Below, in pieces: positions 9,271 to 19,087 of a DNA stretch of 64,000 nt (its first letter is position 1; each line of letters begins with the position of its first letter). The DNA is from Roseiarcus sp963758335 (GTDB lineage Bacteria > Pseudomonadota > Alphaproteobacteria > Rhizobiales > Beijerinckiaceae), in the NCBI GenBank assembly GCA_963758335.1, contig CAVWVF010000008.1, positions 248,001 through 312,000 of the forward strand. Direction: 5' to 3'. The notes under the pieces are model-generated. The model made no database searches and was not told the origin of the DNA. It was given only the letters and a program-made list of their open reading frames with translations. Position numbers and translations under genes: made by a program.

Positions 9271-10434
9271 GCAGCGGGTGACCCCTTCTCCCGCACGCGC
9301 CCTCGAGCGGTCGATCCTGTGCGCATGCCTTCTCGCAGGCGCATGCCTGTTCGGGCTTCCGGCCTCTGCCGAGCAGCCGAGCTACGGGCCCGAGTTGCAG
9401 GGCTTCGACTATCCCTGGCCCGTGCGTGATTTCGCCTTCTCGTCACAGGGCGAGGCTATGACCATGCGCTACATGGACGTAGCGGAGGCGACGCCGAACG
9501 GCAGGACGGCCGTCGTCCTGCACGGCAAGAATTTCTGCTCGGCGACCTGGGAGCAGACGATCAGGGCGCTGAGCGGCAGGGGCTATCGGGTGATCGCGCC
9601 GGACCAGATCGGCTTCTGCAAGTCGACCAAGCCCGAGCGCTATCAATACAGCTTCCAGGCGCTGGCGGAGAACACCCATGCGCTCATCGCATCGCTCGGC
9701 GTAAAGAACGCCATCGTCATCGGGCAGTCGACCGGCGGCATGCTCGCGGCGCGCTACGCGCTCATGTACCCGGACGAGACATCCGCGCTCGTTCTCGTCG
9801 ATCCGATCGGGCTCGAGGACTGGAAGGCGCTCGGCGTTCCGCCGTGTCGCGGCCAGGCCCTTGCGCGAGCCCGGCGAGCATCGTGACCCAGCGGTCGTAT
9901 TCGGGCCGCCACTCTCCGGCATAGTAGGTCGACTGTTCGTAGGCGCGCAGGCGCTCGGTGGTCACGCCCTTCTCCCGTTCGATCCACTGGTCGACGGTCA
10001 GTGATCGGCGACAAGGACACGACGGCGATCGGCAAGGGTTTTTCGCCGCCGGACGTGCGCGCGCGCCTCGGCCATTACCCGGAGCTCGCCGAGAAGACGA
10101 AAGCCGCCATTCCCGGGGTCGAGCTGATCGAATTCCCCGAGGCGGGCCACGCCCTCAGATCCAGGATCCCGACCGGTTCAACGAAGCGCTTCTCGGCGCG
10201 CTCGGGCGGGTTCTGCGCTGACGGCTCGCGACGACGAGAGCCGCCGCGATACGTCATTGTGAGGACCCCCGGGTCTGAGCGTAGCGATCCAGACTCGCGC
10301 ATCCCCTCACTCTGACGTTGCCCACGCGATTGACCGCGCTTCGCTCCCGCAACGCCGGGCTGATCGACGACATGATCTACACCCAGCCGGTCGTCTACGA
10401 ATTTCCCCTGATCCGGGTCCCGACGATCCTGATG
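9260..10434 (+). pseudogene. Alpha/beta hydrolase gene with inverted and displaced segments
   Basis: Four pieces of one secreted alpha/beta hydrolase are present in the wrong order. Piece 1 (9260-9843, plus) has a signal peptide (ILCACLLAGACLFGLPASA), HGKNFCSATW and the nucleophile elbow GQSTGGMLAA. Piece 2 lies on the minus strand (about 10000-9844) and reads TVDQWIEREKGVTTERLRAY onward to LAQGPGRDT. Piece 4 (10001-10215, plus) reads IGDKDTTAIGKGF and EFPEAGHA, with a 1-base frameshift near 10150 before QIQDPDRFNEALLGALG. Piece 3 (about 10340-10434, plus) reads NAGLIDDMIYTQPVVYEF and LIRVPTILM, which belongs between 2 and 4. The start is uncertain (GTG 9260 or 9278). The gene cannot be functional as arranged. 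Confidence 0.8.
10235..10335. repeat. Possible remnant of a dispersed palindromic intergenic repeat
   Basis: Between two displaced pieces of the hydrolase gene lies TACGTCATTGTGAGGA followed by GAGCGTAGCGATCCAGAC. Wording of this kind is typical of dispersed intergenic repeats in Hyphomicrobiales. Only one copy is seen in this window, so the assignment rests on general resemblance. Confidence 0.25.
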
Positions 10435-10759
10435 CGCGGGTTCGAAACGACGGGCAGCCGGCTCTGGGAGGGCTGTTATGAAGCGGAGCCGCACCCAAAG
10501 CGCCGAAAGCGTCGTTGCGAAGGCGCCTCTCACGCCAGAGACGTAGCGGACCCTCAAAGTCCTTGTTTCGGAACAATCTCGTCAGCGTCTTTGACCGCGG
10601 CGACGAGGGCTGGCGCGGCCAAGCGTCCGATACTTCGACATTTATAGAGACGCGCCGCTTGGCCCAGCCTATGCGGCTCCAAGGCGCGCGGCCCCGCTAT
10701 CGCCGCACGCCTGTTCGAGGTCTCGGCGGCGCTGATGGGCGTGCCGTTCCCGGACCTGG
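10435..10759. other. Gap without a recognisable gene
   Basis: Open frames here are short and have no recognisable content. The stretch lies between the displaced hydrolase piece and the GYD-domain gene and is probably rearrangement debris. Confidence 0.35.
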
Positions 10760-11053
10760 CTAAGCCATCGACTTGACGATCTCGCGGAAGGCCTGCTCGG
10801 GGAACGCCTTCATCGTCTTGGTTCGCACGAAGCCTTTCTTGGCGATCTGCAGCGTCAGACGCGCGGCGACGGCGTCGTCGGGCGCGTCATAGATCAGGAC
10901 AAGATCGTATTCGCCCATGGTTATGTGGATGGAATGGTAATGGCAGTCCATGTCCGCCATCAGTTTCTTGACTGCGTCCAAGCGATCGGCCGCATTCCCA
11001 ACCGCCCTGATGCCTTCGGGCGTCCAGTTTGCAAGTGCGATATAGGTCGACAT
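10760..11053 (-). CDS. GYD-domain protein
   Basis: The 97-residue product starts MSTYIALANWTPEGIRAV and contains the family's GEYDLVLIYDAPDD core. GYD proteins are small ferredoxin-like-fold proteins of unproven function. The ATG at 11053 was chosen over an upstream in-frame ATG because a strong ribosome-binding site (AAGGAGGTGAG) lies directly before it. The gene stands alone, transcribed away from the region to its right. Confidence 0.85.
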   Translation of the reverse strand: MSTYIALANWTPEGIRAVGNAADRLDAVKKLMADMDCHYHSIHITMGEYDLVLIYDAPDDAVAARLTLQIAKKGFVRTKTMKAFPEQAFREIVKSMA

Positions 11054-11482
11054 GGCGCTCACCTCCTTTTCGCAACGAGACTGCACGCTAGCGCCGTCGT
11101 GCCCTTAGCCAAAGCAAAACCTTGGCCGGCATTCCGCAGATCGCGTCCTTCACCGAGCAGAATCTTCTCCGTATTCGTGTTTTGGGCAAGCCGACGCCGT
11201 TGGCACGGGCCGTTGATGTCGATACGACGAGCGAACGACGGTCTCCTTTTTCGAAACAAGCGCCATAGCTCGTCGCCACTCGCCGAAGGATGAGAGTGAA
11301 TCACGGTATCCTCCTCCGAACGCGTGAGGAAGCGCCACCAGGCGCCAGGGCGACGGCTGCTGAGCCGCGAAAGCTCGCCGCAAGACGATCCGTGGCTTTC
11401 GCGGATCGGGGATTATGGAACCGAGTGAGGCTTGAGCGGTCGCTCCCCGCCTATCGATCCGACTGCCCCGGCCTTCTCCTCC
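11054..11482. other. Intergenic stretch, no recognisable gene
   Basis: About 430 bp contain only short frames without family resemblance. The stretch should hold the promoter of the GYD gene and the 3' region of the reductase gene at 11483. Nothing else could be supported. Confidence 0.35.
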
Positions 11483-12124
11483 CTACCGCAACAGCTTGAA
11501 CGCGTGCGGCGACCAGTCGCCCTTGCCGACGCCGGGGATGCACCAGAGCATGCAGAGCGGCTCGATCGCGCGCGCCGCCTCGACCGCGCCCATGTCCTCG
11601 GCATCCCAGCCGAACTGGTCGAGAATCTGGGACACGACCCGCTTGGCGCCGTCATTATTTCCGCAGATGAACATCGTCGGACGGCCGCCGGCGAAATGCG
11701 GATTGACCATCTGCCCATTGCCAACCGAGTTGAACGCCTTGACGAAATGGGCGCCCGGATAGGCCTTTTGCAGCCGCTCCATCAGCGAATCCTTGAGCGT
11801 GGTGAAGAAGGACAGCACGCCGTTGACCGGCGGCCCGCCGCCGATCGGGTTGCAGGCGTCGATAACCGGCTTGCCGTCGAGCGCCGCGGCGCCGGCCTGA
11901 TTGAGCGCTTCGAGCGCGGCCTCGCCCGCCACCGCCAGCACGACGACCTCGCCGAAGGCGGCGGCGTCGCGCATGGACTTGACTTCAGCGCTAGGATTCT
12001 TCGCCGCCCATTCCTCGAGTTTCGCCGGATCGCGCGTGCCCATCGCGACCTCGTCCCCGTGCTTCAAGAACCCCGCGCCGAGAGTCTGACCGACCACGCC
12101 CGAACCGATGACGCCGACTTTCAT
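11483..12124 (-). CDS. NADPH-dependent F420-reductase-type oxidoreductase
   Basis: The 213-residue protein begins MKVGVIGSGVVGQTLGAGFL, a Rossmann dinucleotide-binding motif (GxGxxG), followed by GTRDPAKLEEW. VKAFNSVGNGQMVNP and FICGNNDGAKRVVSQIL are typical of the F420-dependent NADP oxidoreductase family (also called NAD(P)-binding proteins of the Npd/Fno type). In most Proteobacteria such proteins use NADP with an unknown partner. The C-terminus (CMLWCIPGVGKGDWSPHAFK) is complete and the length is normal. It is monocistronic as far as can be seen. Confidence 0.82.
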   Translation of the reverse strand: MKVGVIGSGVVGQTLGAGFLKHGDEVAMGTRDPAKLEEWAAKNPSAEVKSMRDAAAFGEVVVLAVAGEAALEALNQAGAAALDGKPVIDACNPIGGGPPVNGVLSFFTTLKDSLMERLQKAYPGAHFVKAFNSVGNGQMVNPHFAGGRPTMFICGNNDGAKRVVSQILDQFGWDAEDMGAVEAARAIEPLCMLWCIPGVGKGDWSPHAFKLLR

Positions 12125-12215
12125 GGATTTTCTCCTTAGGGCGACCGCGCTCCGGAAGGAGCGGCTACGCCGAGGTAACGTGGTATGGGGCGGGCGGCTT
12201 CACAAGGGCGAGAGC

Positions 12216-12416
12216 CTATTCGCTCGTCCCGTCGCTTACGGGCCATCGCACGATGGCCACGACAACAAGGCCAATGATGTTGATCGGCATCAGCCAGCTG
12301 ATCGCCGCCCACCACGGCGAGAAGCCCAGGCGGATCAGGATGCGCGCGCTCGCCCAGATCGTCGCGAAGCAGAGCGCGGCGACGACTATCGCCCTGAATC
12401 CGGTTTCCGGAGTCAT
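12216..12416 (-). CDS. Small membrane protein with two transmembrane segments
   Basis: The 66-residue product from ATG 12416 (MTPETGFRAIVVAAL) has two hydrophobic helices (about residues 8-27 and 34-58: AIVVAALCFATIWASA and ISWLMPINIIGLVVVAIV) and no recognised domain. A GAGGG lies just upstream of the start. It is probably an inner-membrane protein of unknown role, about 90 bp downstream of the next gene's 5' end and in the same orientation. Confidence 0.55.
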   Translation of the reverse strand: MTPETGFRAIVVAALCFATIWASARILIRLGFSPWWAAISWLMPINIIGLVVVAIVRWPVSDGTSE

Positions 12417-12660
12417 TTGGCCCTCGTCAAATTCGCGTCCCGAATTGGACGGAGGCACCTGCACGAAATCTATGGCGGGAACAGGTTGTCCGCGGCCGCC
12501 GGCCGGATCAGAACCGGAAGCATGGCGAAGTCCCCCTCCTCCCGCCCGATCGCCGCCGCCCACCCGGCCCGCCCCCGGGCGTTGGCTCCGAACGCCCAGG
12601 CGAATCACGCAATTCAATCAATCAACGGGAAAAGTTCTCGAGTTGCGCGGCGCCTTCGTT

Positions 12661-12715
12661 TTTGGGATCGCAGTGGAAACCGGCGTCTTTGGGATTGCAG
12701 TGGAAACCAGTGTCG
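12661..12715. repeat. Two tandem 27-28 bp repeats resembling an IS21-type terminus
   Basis: TTTGGGATCGCAGTGGAAAC (12661 on) recurs as TTTGGGATTGCAGTGGAAAC (12688 on), each followed by a short variable part. Tandem repeats of this kind, carrying the transposase-binding sites, are known at the ends of IS21-family elements. No istA/istB lies next to it, so it would be an orphan end. Confidence 0.4.
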
Positions 12716-13156
12716 TTCTCCAACGATTTCTTGACAAGGATAAGAAGTCGTTCTATGTTTGTTCCATCGCCGCCGCCCTGAACGCCGAATGTTCTGTTCC
12801 GTCGAAGCCATTCCCGCCGCCGCTTGCAGCCGATTGGTCGAGGCGCGGCGCGTGCCGCGCTCTGGCGAAGGCGCGGCGGCAAGAGCCGTCGTCGCTCTCT
12901 TGGACCGCGACCTTTCGATCGCCGCGCGGGAGAGCCTGACGGAAAAGCTGGCTTGCCCGAAAATGGCGCCGCAAAGGCTTGAAAGGGTTGGATCCGCGCC
13001 CGGAATTGGTATGGCCTCGGCAGCCTTGGACACCCAAGATCTGGTACTGGTAGCGCCATGACCGTCGTCCCGAACAATTTCGGTCGGCTCTCGCCGGGTG
13101 GTCGAGCAGCGAACGACATTCGCTCGGCAGCGGGCCGCCAGCGGCCCAAAGTTGCA
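12716..13156. other. Stretch between the repeat and IS66 without a clear gene
   Basis: A plus-strand segment (about 12790-12960) reads AAACSRLVEARRVPRSGEGA and ALLDRDLSIAARESLTEKL, which could be a fragment of a helical-repeat protein. It has no clear start or end and I cannot name it. The rest has no coding character. Confidence 0.3.
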
Positions 13157-14461
13157 GAAAAAAGGTAACCGGGGCGAATTTCCGGGCGGCGTTAGCTTGG
13201 GGCGGGCCTGACGAGAGTTGCGAGATCGGGGATTTCGGGGCCTGGAATGGCGAGGCGAGCGCCGAGATAGTCGAAGAAGGGGATTTTGAGCTTCCTGCAG
13301 GTCTTGGCGAGCCCGAGCATGACGTCGCGGGCGTCGCGGCCTCTGTCGCTGAGGGTCCCGCCGGAGATTTTGCGCTTGGTGACGAAGACGCGGATGTCGT
13401 TTTCCGAGGCGTTGGTGTGCAGCGGAATATGGGGATGGTCGAGGACGCGCAAGAGATCGTCCTTGAGGCGAAAGAGGCGCCTGAGCAGGCTGTCGAGGGT
13501 GGCGTAGCCGGTTCTGGAGCGGTTGAAGATGCGGTCGAACTGCGCCCGCAAACGCTCGGCTTTCTCGAGGCTCGGGGCGAGCTTGTATTCTTTTAAGGCG
13601 CGATAGAACCACCAGATCATGCGCCGTGCGACCTCGATCGCGTTGCGCTGCTTGTCGTTGGCGGGGATGAGCTTGTGGACCAGGCGTTCGGCGTGCACCC
13701 AGCACAAGGCGTGTTCGCCGACGCGGAACTGGCCGGCGCCGTCTGACACGACGATGGCTTGGCCGAGCAGGCCTTGCTCGCGAACGGCGCCCCACAGAGC
13801 ACCCTCGCTGGCGACCCGCACCGGATCGGGGGTGATCCTGAGATCGGCGAATCCGAGCGCGTTCAGATGGCTCGTCCAGTCTTCGTGAGACGCAAAAAGC
13901 CGCGTCGGATGGCCCGCGAGCGTGTCGATGAGGCTGAGGCTCAGATTGCAAGCCCGCATGTAGACGAGCGCCGCCTCGTTGACCACGTAAGAGGCCGCGC
14001 CGCCCAGGAGATTGCGCAGGAACGCCAGGCGGGACTTGCTCGGGCCGGTTCGAAACGTGGTGAAGCTGTCGGAACCGATCTGGGTCGTCACGCCGCTCTT
14101 GCCTCGATGGCGGGCGCCGGTGTCGTCGACCGTGACGAAGGAAGCGCTGCTCAATCCGGTCTTCAGCACCTCGGCGTCCTCAGCGCGGAACGTCTCGAGC
14201 TTGGCGGCCAGCAGGCGCACCACCTGGCGTTTCGAAATCACCACGCCGACGCCGTTCAGCAGCGCCAGAATCCGCTCGCAGGTCATCTGTCCCTGAAAGT
14301 GCAGCATCAAGATCAGGCGCTGAAGATGCGGGCCATAGCCACCGACGATCCCGGGATCGAGCGGCGCGATCAGAGTCTTCCCATCCGGCGTTTGCCAGCG
14401 CTCGCGCCGATAGCGGGTCACCAAAGGATTCAGAACCAAGTCCTGAACGACGATCTCTTCG

Positions 14462-15772
14462 GGCTCGTCGCTATTTCAAATGGGTGAATTAGCGAGCACG
14501 TCGCCGGCGATGAGGTAGACGATGGCTTTGAGGTTTCGTTTGGTTCGGTAGCCTTTGGCCTTGCGCTTGGCGGCCTGGACGTTGCCGTTGATCGCCTCCA
14601 GGACGCCGTTGGACAGGCCGGTGGCGATCGATCTGAGGACGCCTTCGGACTTGGCCATGATCGTCTTGGCCAGCTTCTTCATCGGCCCGAGGTCGCACAC
14701 CTCGACCCAGGCGTTCCAGCGGTCGAGGAAGCGCCGAGCCGATCGGGCGCTCATCGTGAACAGCTGTTGCAGGTTCATGCGGATCTGCATTGCCTGGATC
14801 GTGTCCAGGTTCTGCGCTTCCAACCGCGACAGCGCCTCCTTTTCCTCCAACGTCAGATGGTCGACGTTTTTGAGGAAGATGTAGCGCCGGCCCTTGATCT
14901 GGAAGTTGTTTTTCGCCTCTTCGCGCCGCACCTGGTCGACCGCGTCGTTGGCGAGCTTGACGACGTGAAATTTGTCGAAGGTGATCTCGGCGTTCGGGAA
15001 GTTCTCCTTGATCCCCGCCTCGAAGGCAGCCCCCATGTCGATGCTGGCGTCGGTCACCGCCTCGCGCTTGCCGCCATGCGCCTCGAGGAAATCGGCGAAT
15101 TCCTTCACGGTCGCCGCGTCCTTGCCGTCGGCGACGTAGACGACCTTGCGGCGCGCCATGTCGACGAACAGGCTGATGTAATCGTGGCCGCGCCGCGCCG
15201 AGGTCTCGTCGGCGGCGATGCGCCTCACCTCCGACAAATCCAGCTTCTCCACCGCCCGCCAGACATAATGCTCGACGATGCGCCACAAGCGCGTGTCGTG
15301 CTCGCCGAGCAACCTCGCCGCATTGGCGATCGGCATCGCCTTGGCCAGAGTCAGCACGAAGGCCTCAAACAACAGCGTGAAGCCCGATCCCGCGCGCGCC
15401 CACGGCGTCGCCACCTTGCGCACGCCGCACTGCGGACACGTCACCCTCGGCATACGCGCGTGCAACAGCGTGCGGTGCAGGAAGAAATCCAGATGCCGCC
15501 AGGTCTCGTCTTTCGTGTCGTGGACCGCGCAGCCCTCGCGCCCGCACTGCGCGCAGGCGAACCGGCTCCCCCGCGGAAAATCCACGTACAAATCAAGCCG
15601 GCCGTCCGCCGCGTCGAACTCGCTCCGCGTCACCGTCCACGGCGACGAAAGACCAAGGGCCAACTGGAAAAGATCGGTGTCCTGCATCCCCTCAGGCTAA
15701 ACGCGATCTCCCCTGAGCGATCGCTCACCCGCCCCCAAATTCCGACTTACCCACTCCTTTCAGCGAGGAGCC
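14462..15772 (-). mobile_element. ISL3-family insertion sequence, copy 2, complete (1311 bp)
   Basis: The ends GGCTCGTCGCT (14462) and GGCTCCTCGCT (read inward from 15772) are imperfect inverted repeats. They are flanked by a perfect 8-bp duplication TCTCTTCG at 14454-14461 and 15773-15780, as expected for ISL3. It is inserted inside tnpC of the IS66 element. Confidence 0.95.
14476..15687 (-). CDS. ISL3-family transposase, complete
   Basis: The 403-residue product has an N-terminal zinc-finger region (CAQCGREGCAVHD, CPQCGVRKVATPW, about residues 41-90), an HTH region (ANAARLLGEHDTRLW) and a DDE domain: AADETSARRGHDY, DASIDMGAAFEAG and a C-terminal catalytic Glu in GVLEAINGNVQAAKRKAKGY. The length is typical of ISL3. 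It differs from copies 1 and 3 at scattered residues, so it comes from an older or separate lineage. Confidence 0.96.
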   Translation of the reverse strand: MQDTDLFQLALGLSSPWTVTRSEFDAADGRLDLYVDFPRGSRFACAQCGREGCAVHDTKDETWRHLDFFLHRTLLHARMPRVTCPQCGVRKVATPWARAGSGFTLLFEAFVLTLAKAMPIANAARLLGEHDTRLWRIVEHYVWRAVEKLDLSEVRRIAADETSARRGHDYISLFVDMARRKVVYVADGKDAATVKEFADFLEAHGGKREAVTDASIDMGAAFEAGIKENFPNAEITFDKFHVVKLANDAVDQVRREEAKNNFQIKGRRYIFLKNVDHLTLEEKEALSRLEAQNLDTIQAMQIRMNLQQLFTMSARSARRFLDRWNAWVEVCDLGPMKKLAKTIMAKSEGVLRSIATGLSNGVLEAINGNVQAAKRKAKGYRTKRNLKAIVYLIAGDVLANSPI

Positions 15773-16335
15773 TCTCTTCGTAGCCCTTGTGGCGGGAACC
15801 CGCTGGCGCGTCGACCTTCACCTCGATGGTTTGCGTGACCGTCAGCTTGTCCAGGTTGCTGCCGCGCCGCTGCGTCGACCGCCCGCCCTTGGGCGCGTTC
15901 GCTTGCGAATCCGGTCGGTCCGTCGCCTTGTCCATCCCCGAGGGTTTCTGCGGCGGCCGCGGCGGCAGTTTCTTCAATCGCGCCAGTTCGTCCTTGACCG
16001 CCTGATGCTCGACCCTCAGCTTGGCCAACGCCCCGCTCACCTTCTCGTACTCCGCCTGAAAGCGGGTCACTTCGCCAATCAAAGTGCGAACCAGGCCGAT
16101 GAGCTCGGCCGGCGTCATGCGCTCAAGCGGATCACCCGAATCAACGGACATCCCCAGCTTGAATCATACTTTCCGACGCTTGACTCCCCCCTTCCGCCCG
16201 GAAATTTGCCCCGATTACGAAAAAAGCACTTAGCGCGTTGAATTCACTCGATCGCGAGCGGATTCTCAGGAGCCTCATTTCGCGTCAGCGGCAGCTTCGC
16301 CGCTTGAGTGACCAGGGCAGGCTGCTCGGCAGGCT

Positions 16336-17393
16336 TTACTTCATCTTTCCCTCCACCGGCTTCAGCGCCCCGACGATACCCAGCGGGGCGAAATAGACGG
16401 CCAGCACGAAGGCGAGGCCGAGCCAGAGGAGCCAGCGGTCGGGGTGGAAGAGGGCCGGCAGGAGCGGCAGCCGCGCGTCGGCGGCGAGATGCGACAGCGC
16501 GCCCATCACGTCCTGCAGATAGCTTTCGGCGAAGACGAAGAGGGCCGCCCGACGATCGCGCCATAGAGCGAGCCCATGCCGCCGACCACGACCATGACCA
16601 GCACGTCGACCTGGATCGAGAAGGAGAGCGCCGTGTCCGGTCCGACGTAGCGCAGCCAGAGCGCGCTCAGAGCGCCGGCGAGCGTCGCGCCGAGCGCCGA
16701 GATGCAGGTTGCCAGCGTCCGGTGGAACACCGTGCGGTAGCCCAGCGCCTCGGCGCGGAACGGGTTCTCCCGGATCGCCTGCAGGACCCGCCCGAACGGC
16801 GAGTTGACCACCCTGAGAAGCACGAGGAAGGCGACGACGACGACGGCGAACACGAGATAATAGGCGAGAAGCTTGCCGCTCGCCTGCACGCCGAGGATCG
16901 GGTGGTCGAGCCACTTGAAGCCCGGCTGCAAAGCGAGCGGGACCTTGAAGGAGCGCCCGTCCTCCCCGCCCGTCAGCCACGACAGTCTGCGAGGCGAGAA
17001 CGTTGAAGGCGTAGGCGACCGCGAGCGTCACCATGGCGAAGAAGATCGCCTGCACCCGCAACGAGAAGAGGCCGATCGCCAGCGCCAAGGCGAGCGAGAG
17101 CGCGAAGGCTACGAATAGCCCCGCGGCGAGCGCGAGCCAGCTCGCCCCGAGCCCGTAGAGGGCGAGGCCGACGCCATAGGCGCCGACGCCGAAGAACATC
17201 ACATGCGCGAACGAGACGATGCCGGCGTAGCCGAGAAGCACGTCGTAGGAGGCGACGAGCAGGATCATCACGCAGGTCTTGGCCGCCGTGTTGAGCGCCT
17301 TGACGCCGGGAAAGAGGAAGGGCGCCAGCGCCAGAGGACGATGATAACTTGCAGCGCCCGGCCGCGCGGCGGATCGTCGGAAAGGAGCTTCAT
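16336..17393 (-). pseudogene. livM: Branched-chain amino acid ABC transporter permease LivM, three frameshifts
   Basis: This is one of the two membrane permeases of a LIV-type importer. The gene starts at ATG 17393, overlapping the livH stop as ATGA (MKLLSDDPPRGRALQVIIVL). Frame breaks occur near 17330, 16975 and 16550. Between them the expected transmembrane sequence is preserved in successive frames: DVLLGYAGIVSFAHVMFFGV, then LQAIRENPFRAEALGYR with VMVVVGGMGSLYGAIVG, then LAVYFAPLGIVGALKPVEGK. The total span of 1058 bp is not divisible by three. As written it cannot give a functional permease. Confidence 0.85.
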
Positions 17394-18366
17394 CGTCCGC
17401 TCACCGGATAAAGGCCGCGCGGGCGCCAGAGGAGCACGACGACCATCGCCAGGATGTTCGACACAAGCGCGAGCTTCGGCGCGAGGAAGCCGGCGTAGGC
17501 GATGAGCGCAACGAGGATCGAGGCGACGAAGGAGCCGCCGACCGAGCCCAAGCCGCCGATGATGATGACGATGAAGCAGAGCACCAGGAACTCGCCGCCG
17601 ATCGTGGCGTGAGCCTGGCCGCGGTAGAGGGCCATCATCGCGCCGCCGAGGCCGGCCAGCGCCGAGCCCGCCATGAACACGCCGACGAACAGGCGGTCGA
17701 TGCGGTAGCCGAGCGCCTCGACCATCTCGCGGTTCTCGACGCCGGCCCGGATGGCATTTCACCGGCGAACACCGCAAGGCCGACCAGCGTCGCCAGCACG
17801 CGGTATTTCTCGACCGCCGCCTCGCCGAACACGAACGAGCCTTCCAAGGTTTTCGGCAAGCCGAGCGGGATCTGATCCGGCCCAAACAGGGCGTAGAGCA
17901 GCTGCTCGGCGATGATCGAGCCGCCGATCGTTGCGAGAATCTGGCGCAGATGCTGGCCGTAGACCGGTTTCACGATCAGCCGCTCGAAGAGCCATCCGAA
18001 CAGGCTGCAGACGAGCGCCGCCGCAACGACGGCGAGGACGAAGCCGGCGAGATTGAGCCCGACCGAATCCGCGCCCGACCAGCTCGCGAGCGGCAGCAGC
18101 GCGAGGGTCGCGACATAGGCGCCGAGCGCGATGAAGGCGCCGTGGCCGAAGTTCAACACGTCCATCATGCCGAAGACGAGGGTGAGCCCCGAGGCCATGG
18201 TGAAGATCATCATGCCCATCGCGATCCCCGCCGCGGTCAGGGTCAGGAAGGTCGAGGATGAGCCGATGAGGGGCGCCGCGATGAGAGCGACGATGACCGG
18301 CGTCAGGGCCCGGATGATCTCCACTCTGCGCCGCGGCAGGGCGGCGCCGACGTCGAGCGCGCTCAT
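17390..18366 (-). pseudogene. livH: Branched-chain amino acid ABC transporter permease LivH, internal deletion and frameshift
   Basis: From ATG 18366, which overlaps the livF stop, the product has LivH features: ASGLTLVFGMMDVLNFGHGA, LIVKPVYGQHLRQILATIGG and a fused extra N-terminal part. Near 17755 the frame breaks after VGLAVFAG and resumes as AIRAGVENREMVEALGYRID in another frame. Compared with the family about ten residues are missing, so this is a small deletion and not a single-base indel. The 3' part (SVGGSFVASILVALIAYAG) is intact to the stop at 17390. Confidence 0.82.
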
Positions 18367-19087
18367 TGGTGCGAATCCAGGCTGAGGCCGAGCAGGAGGT
18401 TCTGCAAGGGCTGGTCGGCGGCGAGGTCCGCCATGGCGCCGCGGTGCACGATGCGGCCGTTGTGTCCATCACCCGAACCTCGTCGCCGACCTCGACCGCG
18501 ACGCGGAAATTCTGCTCGACGAGCAGGATCGTCACCCCGGTCGCCTTGATCTCCTCGAGGCATTCGATCAGCGAGCCGACGATCGCGGGCGCGAGGCCCT
18601 TGGTCGGCTCGTCGATCAAGAGCAGTTTGCGCGGCTCGACGATGGCGCGCGCGATCGACAGCATCTGCTTCTGCCCGCCGGACAGCGCGCCCGCGCGCGA
18701 CAGCCAGAATTTCCTCAAGGCCGGGAAGAAACCAAAGATCCACGTCAGGCGCTTCTCGTCGAGCGGCCCTTCGCGCGCGCCGAGCACGAGGTTCTCCTTG
18801 ACCGAGAGATCCGAGAACACCGCCATTGTCTCCGGCGCGTAGCCGACGCCGAGGCGCGCCACGTCGTTCGCCGCGAGGCCCTCGAGCGGCGTTTGCCCGA
18901 GCGCGATGCGCCCCTTCGAGGCGCGCCACAGCCCCATGACCGTGCGCAGCGCCGTCGTCTTGCCGGCGCCGTTGCGGCCGAGCAGCATCGTCGTCTTGCC
19001 CGCCGGGGCGTCGAAGTCGACGCCCTGCAGGATGTGATAGCGGCCGATGTGGGTGTGCACCCCCGCAAGCGTGAGGCCGGCGCTCAT
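18363..19087 (-). pseudogene. livF: Branched-chain amino acid ABC transporter ATPase LivF, frameshift near the C-terminus
   Basis: This ATPase energises the importer at the cytoplasmic face. It has Walker A GRNGAGKTT, signature LSGGQKQMLSIARAI, Walker B LLLIDEPTKGL and the switch His region LLVEQN. A 1-base frameshift near 18461 moves the last about 30 codons to another frame (GRIVHRGAMADLAADQPLQN to the TGA at 18363). The upstream frame would run on into livH. All catalytic motifs precede the break, so partial function is conceivable. The start at 19087 overlaps the livG stop. Confidence 0.85.

Larger units (their letters stand above)
13192..16151 (-). pseudogene. tnpC: IS66 transposase TnpC, split by ISL3
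   Basis: The N-terminal piece (16151 down to about 15773) has a coiled-coil leucine-zipper-like region (LRVEHQAVKDELARLKKLPP) and reads to RHKGYEE at the ISL3 boundary. The rest (about 14461 down to 13192) resumes as IVVQDLVLNPLVTRYRRERW and includes the catalytic core (ASFVTVDDTGARHRGKSG, VVSDGAGQF) and the C-terminal NASENDIR region with its catalytic Glu. Removing the ISL3 and one 8-bp duplication restores one open frame, so the interruption is the only visible lesion. Confidence 0.9.
13165..16218 (-). mobile_element. IS66-family element (single-gene, tnpC-only type) interrupted by ISL3
   Basis: The ends are inverted repeats: GTAACCGGGGCGAATTTCC at 13165 and its near-match GTAATCGGGGCAAATTTCC read inward from 16218. 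They are flanked by a perfect 8-bp duplication GAAAAAAG (13157-13164 and 16219-16226), the size expected for IS66. Without the nested ISL3 and its 8-bp duplication the element is 1735 bp. It carries only the large tnpC gene and lacks tnpA/tnpB, as in the ISBst12-like subgroup. Confidence 0.92.

Noticed and set aside
11054..11482. Several short open frames between the GYD gene and the reductase gene
   Set aside because: None has a family match, ribosome-binding site or consistent codon use.
12614..13951. A 445-codon minus-strand open frame
   Set aside because: It overlaps the IS66 tnpC coding region out of frame, and its Arg/Pro/Ser-rich composition is typical of a GC-rich shadow.
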